Below are positions 8,825 through 17,192 of a DNA stretch of 64,000 nucleotides, piece after piece. The DNA comes from Bradyrhizobium sp. OK095 (lineage in GTDB: Bacteria > Pseudomonadota > Alphaproteobacteria > Rhizobiales > Xanthobacteraceae), in assembly GCF_900109945.1 (NCBI RefSeq), contig NZ_FOBX01000001.1:496001-560000 (forward strand), read 5' to 3'. A program made the position numbers and the translations under genes. The notes below the pieces were generated by a model. It was not told the origin of the DNA, searched no databases, and saw only the letters and a list, made by a program, of their open reading frames with translations. Position 1 is the first letter of the stretch. Every line of letters starts with the position of its first letter.

Positions 8825-9603
8825 GCGCGTGCCGGTTTTTGCGATGCGAGCCGCGGCGGCGTGGAATCCTGGTCGAGATACAGCGTGCATCGCGGATGCG
8901 TGCGGAGCGCGCTCGCGGGGCAGGCCGTCCCGATCGGACCGTACAGGGATTGCTCGACGGCGGCGCGTTTGGACGCGCCGGGCACGACGCAAAAAAGCTG
9001 GCCGGCGTCCAGCAGCCGGGGAATCGTCAGCGTGATCGCGTGGGTCGGGACGTCCGCAAGCGTCGGGAAGCACCCATCGTCAACCTGCTGTTGTCGGCAG
9101 ACCTCGTCGAGTTCGACGACCTTGACCTGCTTCGTGTCGTGCAGGTCGGCGACCGGCGGGTCGTTGAAGGCGAGGTGACCGTTGACGCCGATTCCGAGGC
9201 AGACGATGTCGATCGGGGCCTGGGCGAGAAGGGCTGCATAGCGCGCCGCCTCCCGGTCCGGATCCGGCTCCTGTCCGATGACGTGAACGGCGCCGAAAGC
9301 GATGCGCGAGAACAAGTGACGCGTCAGCCAGGCGCCGAAACGCTGTGGCGCATCCGCGGCAAGTCCGAGATATTCGTCCATGTGGAAGGCTGTGACGCGC
9401 CGCCAGTCGATATCGCGCTCGCGTGCAAGGGCGTCCAGCAGCTCCGCCTGGCTCGGTGCCGCGGCGAAGATCATGCGCACCGTGCCCTGTCGCGCCAGGC
9501 GGTCGCGGAGCGCAACGCCGACGTCCGTGGCAGCCGCCCGGCCCATCGCATCTCGCGATTCAAATGTCGCGATTCCAGGAGGTACCGAAGCGGTCATGCT
9601 CAT
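8821..9603 (-). CDS. nagB: Glucosamine-6-phosphate deaminase-like protein (NagB/6-phosphogluconolactonase family)
   Basis: 260 aa, first gene of the minus-strand operon. Conserved family segments are FHMDEYLGL (general base Asp) around residue 74 and GIGVNGHLAFNDPP around residue 138, the loop with catalytic His. E. coli NagB has DGH and NEP here; NGH occurs in Gram-positive NagB, but NDP replaces the Glu that assists ring opening, so the amino sugar may not be exactly GlcN-6-P. Converts an amino-sugar phosphate to a keto-sugar phosphate plus ammonia. Expression probably starts from the TTGACA/LacI-operator promoter at 9642-9670. Confidence 0.82.
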   Translation of the reverse strand: MSMTASVPPGIATFESRDAMGRAAATDVGVALRDRLARQGTVRMIFAAAPSQAELLDALARERDIDWRRVTAFHMDEYLGLAADAPQRFGAWLTRHLFSRIAFGAVHVIGQEPDPDREAARYAALLAQAPIDIVCLGIGVNGHLAFNDPPVADLHDTKQVKVVELDEVCRQQQVDDGCFPTLADVPTHAITLTIPRLLDAGQLFCVVPGASKRAAVEQSLYGPIGTACPASALRTHPRCTLYLDQDSTPPRLASQKPARA

Positions 9604-9649
9604 CCGTGGTTCTGCCGGGCCTGCCCGTCACCCCGGCGAAGAGAATGTA

Positions 9650-9665
9650 ATGCAACCGGTTGCAT
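9650..9665. promoter_or_regulatory. LacI-family operator 1, in front of nagB-like operon and lacI-type gene
   Basis: ATGCAACCGGTTGCAT is a perfect 16-bp palindrome with the central CG typical of LacI/GalR operators. On the minus strand it directly follows a consensus TTGACA box (9670-9665), so a bound repressor would cover the space between -35 and -10 of the nagB-side promoter. The same block recurs at 10814-10834. Binding by the adjacent LacI protein is inference but strongly suggested. Confidence 0.88.
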
Positions 9666-9734
9666 GTCAAGCTTGCGCCCCGGAGCCGACCGGCGCATGT
9701 GTAGTCGAATGCGATGCAGAGGAGGCGGCCTGCG

Positions 9735-10772
9735 GTGAAGCGCGATTCCGATAGCGGCGGGAAGCAACGTCCATCGGTTGTGCCGACGATCAGTCAGGTG
9801 GCAAAGGCCTCCGGGGTTTCGCGCGCGACCGTATCGCGCGCCTTCTCGCGGCCTGAAATGCTGACCAAGGAGACCGTCCGGCGTGTCAAGGAGGTCGCCG
9901 ACAAGCTCGGCTATGTGCCGAACCAGGTCGCCCGCGCATTGTCGACCGGGCGCCATGGCAATGTCGCGCTCATTGTCTCCGATGTCGCGAACCCATTCTT
10001 TCCGCCGCTGATCAGAGCCGCTCAACTGCGTGCCGACCAGGCGGGCTTGTGCGTCTTCCTCGGCAATTCGGACGAGGATCCTGCGCGCGAGGAATTGCTG
10101 GTGGGCCGCTTCATCGGCCAGGTGGAGGGACTTGTCCTGGCTTCGTCCCGTCTCGACGAAGAGCACATAAGGCGCCATGCGACGCGCCGGCCGTTGGTGC
10201 TCATCAATCGCGATATCGAAGGTATTACACGGGTCTTGATCGATACTGCGCCTGGTGTGGCAGCTGCCATCGCGCATCTTGCCGAGCTGGGGCACCGGCA
10301 CATCGCCTATGTCAGCGGCCCGACGACGTCGTGGTCCAACCAGCAGCGGCGCAACGCGGTCCGGCGCGAGGCGGAGAAGCGCGGGCTCACGGTGATCGCC
10401 GTTCCGGCGCGCCCGCCATCCTACGACACCGGTCGGTTGGCGGCCACCCAGATTGTCGCCAGCGGCGTCACAGCGGCGATTGCGTTCGACGACCTTGTCG
10501 CTCAAGGCCTGATGGCTGGGCTCGCTGCGCTCGATGTCGAGGTGCCGAAATCGTTCAGCGTCGTCGGCTGTGACGATGTCCTCGGTGAAACCACCTACCC
10601 ACCGCTCACCACCGTGTCCGCGCGCTGCGCCGATGCGGGCGACGTTGCGGTCGGCCTCCTGCTCAGCCAGATGAATGGCGGCGTGTCGGGCGAGATCCGC
10701 CACAAGCTGAACTCCCATCTCGTCATTCGCGCGAGCACCGGCCCGGCCCCGGTGAAGCGGAGAAGCCGCTGA
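9735..10772 (+). CDS. LacI family transcriptional regulator
   Basis: 345 aa from GTG 9735, chosen because a full AGGAGG ribosome site lies 9 nt upstream (9720-9725); an in-frame ATG at 9714 would place that site inside the gene. Helix-turn-helix at about residues 17-40 (TISQVAKASGVSRATVSRAFSRP), hinge helix VPNQVARALS, then a periplasmic-binding-like sensor domain starting NVALIVSDVANPFFPPL and ending with the family DDVLGETTYPPLTTV block. It sits between the nagB-like operon and the importer operon, both preceded by the same palindrome, so it very likely represses both and perhaps itself, and is released by a sugar or sugar phosphate. Confidence 0.92.
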   Translation: MKRDSDSGGKQRPSVVPTISQVAKASGVSRATVSRAFSRPEMLTKETVRRVKEVADKLGYVPNQVARALSTGRHGNVALIVSDVANPFFPPLIRAAQLRADQAGLCVFLGNSDEDPAREELLVGRFIGQVEGLVLASSRLDEEHIRRHATRRPLVLINRDIEGITRVLIDTAPGVAAAIAHLAELGHRHIAYVSGPTTSWSNQQRRNAVRREAEKRGLTVIAVPARPPSYDTGRLAATQIVASGVTAAIAFDDLVAQGLMAGLAALDVEVPKSFSVVGCDDVLGETTYPPLTTVSARCADAGDVAVGLLLSQMNGGVSGEIRHKLNSHLVIRASTGPAPVKRRSR

Positions 10773-10813
10773 CGATTTAGTCAATGGCCTCGGAAAGCGG
10801 CATTGGATCGCAA

Positions 10814-10834
10814 TTGACACGCAACCGGTTGCAT
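10814..10834 (+). promoter_or_regulatory. TTGACA promoter box plus LacI-family operator 2
   Basis: TTGACA at 10814-10819 is followed at once by CGCAACCGGTTGCATG, whose core GCAACCGGTTGC is identical to operator 1 and placed identically relative to TTGACA. The start codon of the binding-protein gene lies at 10886. No clear -10 hexamer is visible, which is usual for GC-rich alphaproteobacteria. Predicted control point of the sugar importer operon. Confidence 0.88.
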
Positions 10835-10885
10835 GCGAGCTTTTTCGCAGAATTTGTCCCATTCCGGATGCGAGAGTGACCCCTC

Positions 10886-12229
10886 ATGGTGAAACCCGTC
10901 GGCAGGTTCGGCTACGTCACGCGTCCCGAGGACAGCACTCGCCCGGCCAAGTCAGGTCGTCGGTCATGGCGGTCCGCAGCGCTGTCGCTGGCGCTGGCCG
11001 TCGCGGTGCCGGCGTTTGCTTCGCCTGCGTCGGCGGAGAAGCTGACCGTCTGGAGTGGGTGGCCTGACCTGGCGCCGTTTTACAAGCGCGTCGGCGACCA
11101 GTTGAAAAGCAAATATCCGGATCTCGACATCAGCGTCGAAGCCATTGCGCTCCGCGAGCACGAGAAGCGGCTGGCCCTGTCGCTTCCGTCAGGCGCTGCC
11201 GGAGACGTCATCGAGATGGAGGTCGAGGCGGCGCGGTATCTCGAGGCCGGCCTCATTCCGGAGCCGCCTGCGTCGATCGTCGCTTTCGTCAAAGCCAATT
11301 ACGACATGACGCGTGTGAAGACCGCCATGTACGACGGCAAGATCTTCGGTGTGCCGTTGTTCCAGGGGCAGGGCGCGCTGTTCTACAACACCGAATTGCT
11401 CGCCAAGGCCGGCCTCGACGGCGCTCCCAAGACCATGGCTGACTACACGGCCTACGCTCAGAAGTTGGCACAGCGCGATGCGTCCGGCGTGCTGACGGTC
11501 AGCGGATGGAGCTTGCGCCTCAGCGGCGGCGGCTCGGGCATCGCGGAGAAGTACTGGACCATCCTCTATAATTACGGCGGGTCGCTGTTGGAGGAGAAGG
11601 GCGGAAAATGGCGTGCCGCCTATGCGAGCGAAGCCGGCCGCAACGCATTCAAGCAGTATCTCGACAACGTCGTGGTCTACCGGACGGTGACGCCCGAGAT
11701 GAAGGCCGATGCGGAAGCCTTCGAGCTCGGCCAGACCGCGATGTTCATTCGGGAATCCTGGGTGATTGGTGACATCGCCAAGAAGGCGCCCAACCTCAAA
11801 TACGCCACGGCGCCATTGCCCAAGGGGACGCTGATGGTCCCGGTTGATCTCTACGTGCCGAACAAGGGACCGAAGAGCCAGATCGCCTGGGATTTCGTTC
11901 AAAAGGCAAATGAGCCGGAAAATCTGCTCTGGCTGCTCGAGAACACGGCCTGGGTCCCCAACCGCAAGGGCCTCGACTACTCCGCGGTGCTCAAGAAAAT
12001 CCCGCAGCTCGACGCCTTCGTCAACGTTCCCTCAGGCCACGTCTTCTTCACGGTGCCTGCGATCAGCCCGGCGAGCGAAATCCTCACCAGGCTTGCGGCG
12101 CGACTGGAGAAGGCATTCATCGACAAGTCGCTGGCAGGCAACGACGCCGCGATCGATGCTTTCCTGAAGTCTGCGGCCGAGGAAAGCGACAAGATTCTCG
12201 CCCGCGAAGACCTGCTGGCCAAACCCTAG
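10886..12229 (+). CDS. Sugar ABC transporter substrate-binding protein (family 1 extracellular solute-binding)
   Basis: 447 aa. The N-terminus is long and basic (about 30 residues with several Arg/Lys) before a hydrophobic stretch LSLALAVAVPAFA and a cleavage site after ASA (about residue 50); a shorter start may be used. The mature part begins EKLTVWSGWPDLAPFYKRVGDQLKSKYPDLDI, typical of sugar-binding family-1 proteins, with FQGQGALFYNTELLAKAGL in the ligand-binding lobe. First gene of a three-gene importer operon under LacI operator 2. Presumed ligand is the amino sugar or amino-sugar oligomer processed by the divergent operon. Confidence 0.9.
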   Translation: MVKPVGRFGYVTRPEDSTRPAKSGRRSWRSAALSLALAVAVPAFASPASAEKLTVWSGWPDLAPFYKRVGDQLKSKYPDLDISVEAIALREHEKRLALSLPSGAAGDVIEMEVEAARYLEAGLIPEPPASIVAFVKANYDMTRVKTAMYDGKIFGVPLFQGQGALFYNTELLAKAGLDGAPKTMADYTAYAQKLAQRDASGVLTVSGWSLRLSGGGSGIAEKYWTILYNYGGSLLEEKGGKWRAAYASEAGRNAFKQYLDNVVVYRTVTPEMKADAEAFELGQTAMFIRESWVIGDIAKKAPNLKYATAPLPKGTLMVPVDLYVPNKGPKSQIAWDFVQKANEPENLLWLLENTAWVPNRKGLDYSAVLKKIPQLDAFVNVPSGHVFFTVPAISPASEILTRLAARLEKAFIDKSLAGNDAAIDAFLKSAAEESDKILAREDLLAKP

Positions 12230-12294
12230 ACCGTCACAAACAGCGACCCACTCAATCCAGGCGCCGCCGCAGACCGGCGTTTGCCGGAGGATCC

Positions 12295-13182
12295 ATGCGC
12301 ACCACGCCGAAATGGCTGTTCCCGGTTCTGGCGCTGCTTCCGATCCTCGGGCTCTATGGCTGTATCCGCGTCTATCCGATCGTCGAGACGCTGCGGCTCA
12401 GCCTGTTCCAGTGGAATATCATCTCGCGGCGCAAGCCGTTCGTCGGCTTCGCCAACTTCATCGAGCTGGCGAGCGACCCGCTGTTTCTCGAAGCGATATT
12501 CAACACCACCATCATCGCCTTTGGCGTCGTGGCGATCACCATTCCCGTCGCGCTTGCGCTCGCCGCCCTGATCAACAGCCGACAGGGGCTGCGGCGCAGC
12601 GGCGTCTACGAAGCCTCGGTTTTCCTGCCGCACGTCGTCTCGCTGGTCCCCGCGGCGATGGCCTGGAAATGGATTTTCGACGCCCGGCTCGGACCGCTCA
12701 ACGCCTTGATCGGATGGGTCGGGATCCCGGCCCAATCGTGGCTGTTCGACCCCGTGCTGTCGCTGGTGTGCCTGATCGTTCTCTGCTCCTGGCAGGCGAT
12801 CGGCTATGCCGTCCTGATCTTCCTTGTCGGACTGAAGAACGTTCCGGATGCGCTCTACGAGGCCGCGCGCCTCGACGGCGCATCGTCGCTTCAGGCCTTC
12901 CGCTACATCGCGTTGCCGCTGTTGAAGCCCGTCATGCTCTACGTGTCGGTCATCACGCTGATCTCGTCCTACAACATCTATGCGCAGGCCTTCGTGCTGG
13001 CATCGGACGTGCAGGGTGCGCCGGGACATCTCGTCCGCGTCCTCGTCCTCGACATGCTCGAAAACAGCTTTCGCAATTACCGTGTCGGCTATGCGGCCGC
13101 TGAAGCCGTCGTGCTGCTCGTCATCGTCCTCGTTCTGACCGGCGCGCAGTTCAGGTTGTTCCGTGATCGGAGCCGGGCATGA
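12295..13182 (+). CDS. Sugar ABC transporter permease, MalF/UgpA type
   Basis: 295 aa integral membrane protein with about six hydrophobic helices. It starts TPKWLFPVLALLPILGLYGCIRVYPIVETLRLSLF and carries the EAA loop DALYEAARLDGASSLQAFRYIALPLL that docks on the ATPase. It follows the binding protein by 65 nt and overlaps the next permease by 4 nt (ATGA). Forms one half of the inner-membrane channel of the importer. No ATP-binding subunit is encoded in this operon. Confidence 0.92.
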   Translation: MRTTPKWLFPVLALLPILGLYGCIRVYPIVETLRLSLFQWNIISRRKPFVGFANFIELASDPLFLEAIFNTTIIAFGVVAITIPVALALAALINSRQGLRRSGVYEASVFLPHVVSLVPAAMAWKWIFDARLGPLNALIGWVGIPAQSWLFDPVLSLVCLIVLCSWQAIGYAVLIFLVGLKNVPDALYEAARLDGASSLQAFRYIALPLLKPVMLYVSVITLISSYNIYAQAFVLASDVQGAPGHLVRVLVLDMLENSFRNYRVGYAAAEAVVLLVIVLVLTGAQFRLFRDRSRA

Positions 13183-14033
13183 GCGAGCACGAGCATCCGT
13201 CCGTCGTCGGTCAGAGCCGTGTCGTCGGCCTCGTGATCGACGCCGTTTTGTGCGCCGTCAGCCTGATGATGCTTCTGCCGCTGGTGTTCCTGATCAGCAA
13301 TGCGTTCAAGACGCCGCCGGAACTGCTGGCGTGGCCGCCGACGGTGATCCCGCACCAGCCGACGCTGGACAACATCGTCAGCGTCTTGCGCGAAACACCG
13401 CTGTTTCGCTGGATCGGCAACTCGCTCATCTTCGCGACGCTCTCGACCGCGAGCATCGTCTCGACGTCGGCGATCGCAGGCTATGTGCTCGGCAAGTTCG
13501 ATCTGCCGGGGATCCCGGTCATCTTCGGCATCATCATCGCGACGGCGGTGGTTCCCTTCGAAGTCTACATGATCCCGCTCTACCTCAACGTACAGTCTGC
13601 CGGGCTGTTGAACACCTGGCCCGGGCTTCTGGTCGGCTATCTCGTCATGAGCTTCGGCATCTTCCTGATCAGGCAATACGTGATGACCTCGATCCCCGAC
13701 GAGCTCCTGGAGGCTGCGCGGGTGGATGGCGCGGGGGAAGGCTGGATCTTCCTGCGGATCGTGCTGCCGCTGATGCGCGGCCCATTGGGCGCGCTGGCCG
13801 TGCTCGCGTTTTTTCAGGCCTGGACCGCATTCGCGTGGCCACTCGTCGTCATGACCAACAAGGACACCTATACGCTCGAGGTTGGGCTCGCATTGTTTCA
13901 GACCGGTTTCACCGTGGATACCGGTCGTCTCAGCGCGGCCGCAGCGCTTGCGCTGGTTCCGAGCGCGCTGTTCTTCTCGCTGATGCGTCGAAATTTCGTG
14001 CGTGGCGTGGCCGCAAGCGGTCTGAAGGAGTGA
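13179..14033 (+). CDS. Sugar ABC transporter permease, MalG/UgpE type
   Basis: 284 aa, about six membrane helices, starting VIDAVLCAVSLMMLLPLVFLISNAFKTPPEL and with the EAA loop DELLEAARVDGAGEGWIFLRIVLPLM. Its ATG lies within the stop of the preceding permease gene, so the two are translationally coupled partners. The operon ends here: the convergent pxpB gene follows within 33 nt and neither strand has room for an ATPase gene, so a shared MsmK/UgpC-like ATPase encoded elsewhere must drive transport. Confidence 0.92.
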   Translation: MSEHEHPSVVGQSRVVGLVIDAVLCAVSLMMLLPLVFLISNAFKTPPELLAWPPTVIPHQPTLDNIVSVLRETPLFRWIGNSLIFATLSTASIVSTSAIAGYVLGKFDLPGIPVIFGIIIATAVVPFEVYMIPLYLNVQSAGLLNTWPGLLVGYLVMSFGIFLIRQYVMTSIPDELLEAARVDGAGEGWIFLRIVLPLMRGPLGALAVLAFFQAWTAFAWPLVVMTNKDTYTLEVGLALFQTGFTVDTGRLSAAAALALVPSALFFSLMRRNFVRGVAASGLKE

Positions 14034-14066
14034 TGTCCGCCGCGCGGTAGGATTCAATCGAACGCC

Positions 14067-14816
14067 TCAAAACTCTTCTTTCCCGGCGATGATCGCGCCC
14101 GTCTCGGCCGCGCGCGCGAGCGCGGCAAATTCGGCGGCACCGATGGGGTGAAACCGCAGCAGATCGCCGGCGCGGAACAGGAAAGGCTCGTGCGTACGAC
14201 GCGGATCGTAGGAGCGCACCGGCGTGCGCCCCAGCATGTGCCAGCCGCTTGGCGCGGCGAGCGGCGGCGCAACCGCTGCCTGCTGGCCTCCGACCGAAAC
14301 ACTGCATGGCGGCGTCACGAGCCTCGGCTCCGGGCGCCGGTCGACATGAAGTGCGGGGTCGAGCCCGCCGAGATAGGCAAATCCCGGTATGAAGCCGATC
14401 ATGTAGACACGGTATTCGGCTGCGCTGTGCCGCGCCACGATCTCGTCCGTCGTCGTGTCGAGGCGTTGCGCGAGCCAGTCGAGGTCCATCCCGTTGTCGC
14501 CGCCATAGGCGACCGGAACGGTCCAGCGGCGGCGGACCTGCCCTTCCGGGGGACGTGGCGGCCACAGCGCCATGATCTCGGCTTCGATGTCGCGCCGTGA
14601 TAGGAGGGTCGGATCAAAGCAGACCAGCAACGTGCGATAGGTCGGTACGATCTCCACGATGCCGGGCAGCGCACGCCTTGTCAGCGCATGGTCGAGATCG
14701 ACGACGCGTGCGTTGACGTCGGCGTCGATGCCGTTTCCGACTTCGACCGTCAACGCAGCGTCGCCGGATTGGCGGAAGCGCGGCATCGCGTAGAGTGTAT
14801 CGTTCACCATGCTCAT
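14067..14816 (-). CDS. pxpB: 5-oxoprolinase subunit PxpB (KipI family)
   Basis: 249 aa. KipI/allophanate hydrolase subunit-1 fold: PRFRQSGDAALTVEVGNGID at the start, VPVAYGGDNGMDLDWLA in the middle, YRVYMIGFIPGFAYLGGLDPALHVDRRPEPR as the best conserved block, and a C-terminal PSGWHMLGRTPVRSYD. With PxpA and PxpC it forms the ATP-dependent enzyme that opens 5-oxoproline to glutamate. It diverges from pxpA across a 137-nt gap. The PxpC partner, usually next to or fused with PxpB, is not in this window. Confidence 0.88.
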   Translation of the reverse strand: MSMVNDTLYAMPRFRQSGDAALTVEVGNGIDADVNARVVDLDHALTRRALPGIVEIVPTYRTLLVCFDPTLLSRRDIEAEIMALWPPRPPEGQVRRRWTVPVAYGGDNGMDLDWLAQRLDTTTDEIVARHSAAEYRVYMIGFIPGFAYLGGLDPALHVDRRPEPRLVTPPCSVSVGGQQAAVAPPLAAPSGWHMLGRTPVRSYDPRRTHEPFLFRAGDLLRFHPIGAAEFAALARAAETGAIIAGKEEF

Positions 14817-14953
14817 TCATGCCGTCGCGAAGCTGTCAGACCCATGCATGCTCTTCGAAAAGCATCACTGTCCCATGCACGCGGCACGCCGAATTTGTCG
14901 TGACGCGCACCGCGCGTCATGCGTATATCGAACCAGCGCGACAAGCGAGGACG

Positions 14954-15733
14954 ATGATGACTCTGATCGATATGAACTGCGATATGGGCGAAGGTTTCGG
15001 CGTCTATACGCTCGGCGACGATGCCGAGATGCTGCGCACCGTCACCTCCGCCAACATCGCTTGCGGCTTTCACGCCGGCGATCCGCTCGTCATGCATCGC
15101 ACCTTGAGCGAGGCGAAGGCCAATGGCGTGCAGGCCGGCGCGCATCCCGGGTTCCTCGATCTCTGGGGCTTTGGCCGCAGGCCGATTCAGGGCGAGCGCC
15201 CTGCCGACATCGAGAAGATCGTGCTCTATCAGATCGGCGCGCTGATGGCGCTTGCATCCGACGCCGGCCACGTTGTCCGCCACGTCAAGACTCACGGCGC
15301 GCTCGGCAACATCGCCGCGGAGGATCGCGATCTCGCCGAAGCCGTGGCGCGCGCGATCCACACCATCGACCGTAATTTGATCTTCGTGGTGATGCCCGGC
15401 CAGGAGACCGAGCGGGCCGGCGAGAAATTCGGCCTGCCGCTGGTACGCGAGATCTATGCCGATCGCGCCTATGCCGACAATGGCAATCTGGTGTCGCGCC
15501 GCCTCGCCGGGTCCGTCATTCATGATGCCGAACTCGCGTCCGAGCGGGTCATTCGCATGATCGAGGACCGCGCGATCACGTGCCTGTCGGGAACGCAATT
15601 GCCGACCCGCATCGACAGTGTCTGCGTGCACGGCGATACGCCGGGTGCGGTTGCGATGGCGCAGCGCCTGAAGGCGCGCCTTGCGGCGGCAGGCGTCACG
15701 CTGGCGCCGATGGCGAAGGTTATCGGAGCCTGA
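14954..15733 (+). CDS. pxpA: 5-oxoprolinase subunit PxpA (LamB/YcsF family)
   Basis: 259 aa from ATG 14954; the frame stays open upstream to 14795 but the conserved protein starts at LIDMNCDMGEGFG and the length then matches the family (about 250). Conserved blocks: SANIACGFHAGDPLVMHRTL, GAHPGFLDLWGFGRRPI, and HVKTHGALGNIAAEDRDLAEAVARAI. Cytoplasmic subunit of the PxpABC 5-oxoprolinase. A lone PxpA might also serve a lactam-type substrate, but divergent pxpB supports the oxoprolinase role. Confidence 0.9.
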   Translation: MMTLIDMNCDMGEGFGVYTLGDDAEMLRTVTSANIACGFHAGDPLVMHRTLSEAKANGVQAGAHPGFLDLWGFGRRPIQGERPADIEKIVLYQIGALMALASDAGHVVRHVKTHGALGNIAAEDRDLAEAVARAIHTIDRNLIFVVMPGQETERAGEKFGLPLVREIYADRAYADNGNLVSRRLAGSVIHDAELASERVIRMIEDRAITCLSGTQLPTRIDSVCVHGDTPGAVAMAQRLKARLAAAGVTLAPMAKVIGA

Positions 15734-15781
15734 TCGCTTGCCGGCCGCTCGCTTACGGGAGAAGCCCGTCTCGCGATCAAG

Positions 15782-17179
15782 CTAGACGTGGATCGCGTGG
15801 CCGAGGGCCTTGAATGCGGCTTCCTGAATGGCCTCGCCGAGCGTCGGATGCGCGTGGATCGTGCCGGCGATGTCCTGCAAGACCGCACCCATCTCGATCG
15901 CGAGGCCGAACGCGGCAGACAGCTCCGAGATTCCCTGTCCAACCGCCTGGATGCCGATCACCTGCTGATTGTCGGCTCTCGCCACGATGCGCACGAAGCC
16001 AGCCTCGCCATGGCGCGTCATCGCGCGGCCATTGGCTGCAAAGGGAAACTGTCCAACCTTGACGTGGATGCTGGCCTCGCGCGCCTCGTCCGGTGACAGG
16101 CCGGCAGCGACGATCTCGGGATCGGTGAAGCAGATCGCGGGAATACAGCGCTTGTCCCACGCGCGTGGCAGGCCGGCGGCGATTTCCGCCACCATCTCGC
16201 CCTGTGCCATGGCGCGATGGGCCAGCATCGGCTCGCCCGTGACGTCGCCGATCGCATGGATGCCGCGCATCGAGGTTTCGCAATGCTGGCCGATGCGGAT
16301 GAAGCGGCCGTCCATGTCGAGCACGAGTTGCTCCAGCCCCAATGCGGCGGTCACCGGCGTGCGCCCGACCGTGACGAGAATCTTGTCGGCCGTCAGGCTG
16401 CGTTCCTTGCCATCGGCGGTCTCGACGCGCAATCCGCCGCCCTGAGCGGTCACGCCGAGCGCCCGGGCACCGGTCATGACCTCGACGCCGAGCGCGCTCA
16501 GGCGTCTGGCGATCGGAGCCGTCAACTCGGCATCGTAGAGCGGCAGGATGCTGTCCTTTGCTTCGACCACGGACACCTTGCTCCCCAGCTTGGCGAAGGC
16601 GGTCCCGAGCTCAAGCCCGATATAACCGCCACCGACGACAACGAGGGATTTGGGCACCTCTGCGAGCGACAGCGCACCGGTCGAGGAGATGACCCTGCCG
16701 CCGAACGGCAGGGACGGCAACTCGATGGGAGCCGAGCCGGTCGCGATCACCACCGTCTCGGCCTTGATCGTCTTCGGACCGGTCTCGGTTTCGACGACGA
16801 TCGTCTTGCCGTCGCGGAAGCGTCCATGGCCCTGGACAATCTTGACCTTTGCCTTGCGCAACAGCGCGGCAACGCCATTGTTCAGCCGATGAACGATACC
16901 GTCCTTCCAGGCGATTGCCTGTTTGAAGTCCAGCGCGGGCTCAGCCACCGTCAGGCCGAACGGCGTCTTGCCATCCGCGGCCTCGGTCAGCTTCTCGAAT
17001 TCCTCGGCAACATGAATCATCGCCTTCGAGGGAATGCAGCCGACGTTCAGGCAGCTGCCTCCGAGCTTGCCGCGTTCGACGAGAACGGTGTCGAGGCCGA
17101 GCTGGCCGGCACGGATCGCGCACACATAGCCGCCGGGGCCGCCACCGATGACGACGAGCTGACAGGTAATTTCGGTCAT
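15782..17179 (-). CDS. lpdA: Dihydrolipoyl dehydrogenase (E3 of the branched-chain 2-oxoacid dehydrogenase)
   Basis: 465 aa flavoprotein. FAD motif IGGGPGGY at residues 11-18, redox-active disulfide C43-C48 in GGSCLNVGCIPSKA, NAD-binding VVVGGGYIGLELG, a second FAD block HAIGDVTGEPMLAHRA, and the C-terminal interface His-Glu in IHAHPTLGEAIQEAAFKALG. Reoxidises the dihydrolipoyl arm of E2 with NAD+. Last gene of the operon, 13 nt after the E2 stop. The genomic company makes it the E3 dedicated to this complex, though E3 can be shared with other complexes. Confidence 0.95.
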   Translation of the reverse strand: MTEITCQLVVIGGGPGGYVCAIRAGQLGLDTVLVERGKLGGSCLNVGCIPSKAMIHVAEEFEKLTEAADGKTPFGLTVAEPALDFKQAIAWKDGIVHRLNNGVAALLRKAKVKIVQGHGRFRDGKTIVVETETGPKTIKAETVVIATGSAPIELPSLPFGGRVISSTGALSLAEVPKSLVVVGGGYIGLELGTAFAKLGSKVSVVEAKDSILPLYDAELTAPIARRLSALGVEVMTGARALGVTAQGGGLRVETADGKERSLTADKILVTVGRTPVTAALGLEQLVLDMDGRFIRIGQHCETSMRGIHAIGDVTGEPMLAHRAMAQGEMVAEIAAGLPRAWDKRCIPAICFTDPEIVAAGLSPDEAREASIHVKVGQFPFAANGRAMTRHGEAGFVRIVARADNQQVIGIQAVGQGISELSAAFGLAIEMGAVLQDIAGTIHAHPTLGEAIQEAAFKALGHAIHV

Positions 17180-17192
17180 GGCTTGTCCTGCC

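Noticed and set aside
8821..9603. NagB-like protein as catalytically dead because of NGH instead of DGH
   Set aside because: Gram-positive NagB enzymes also have NGH, and the MDEY general-base motif is present; only altered specificity is suggested.
12226..14057. Two long minus-strand frames opposite the sugar permease genes
   Set aside because: The translations are low-complexity, charged and motif-free, while the plus strand encodes two textbook permeases with EAA loops.
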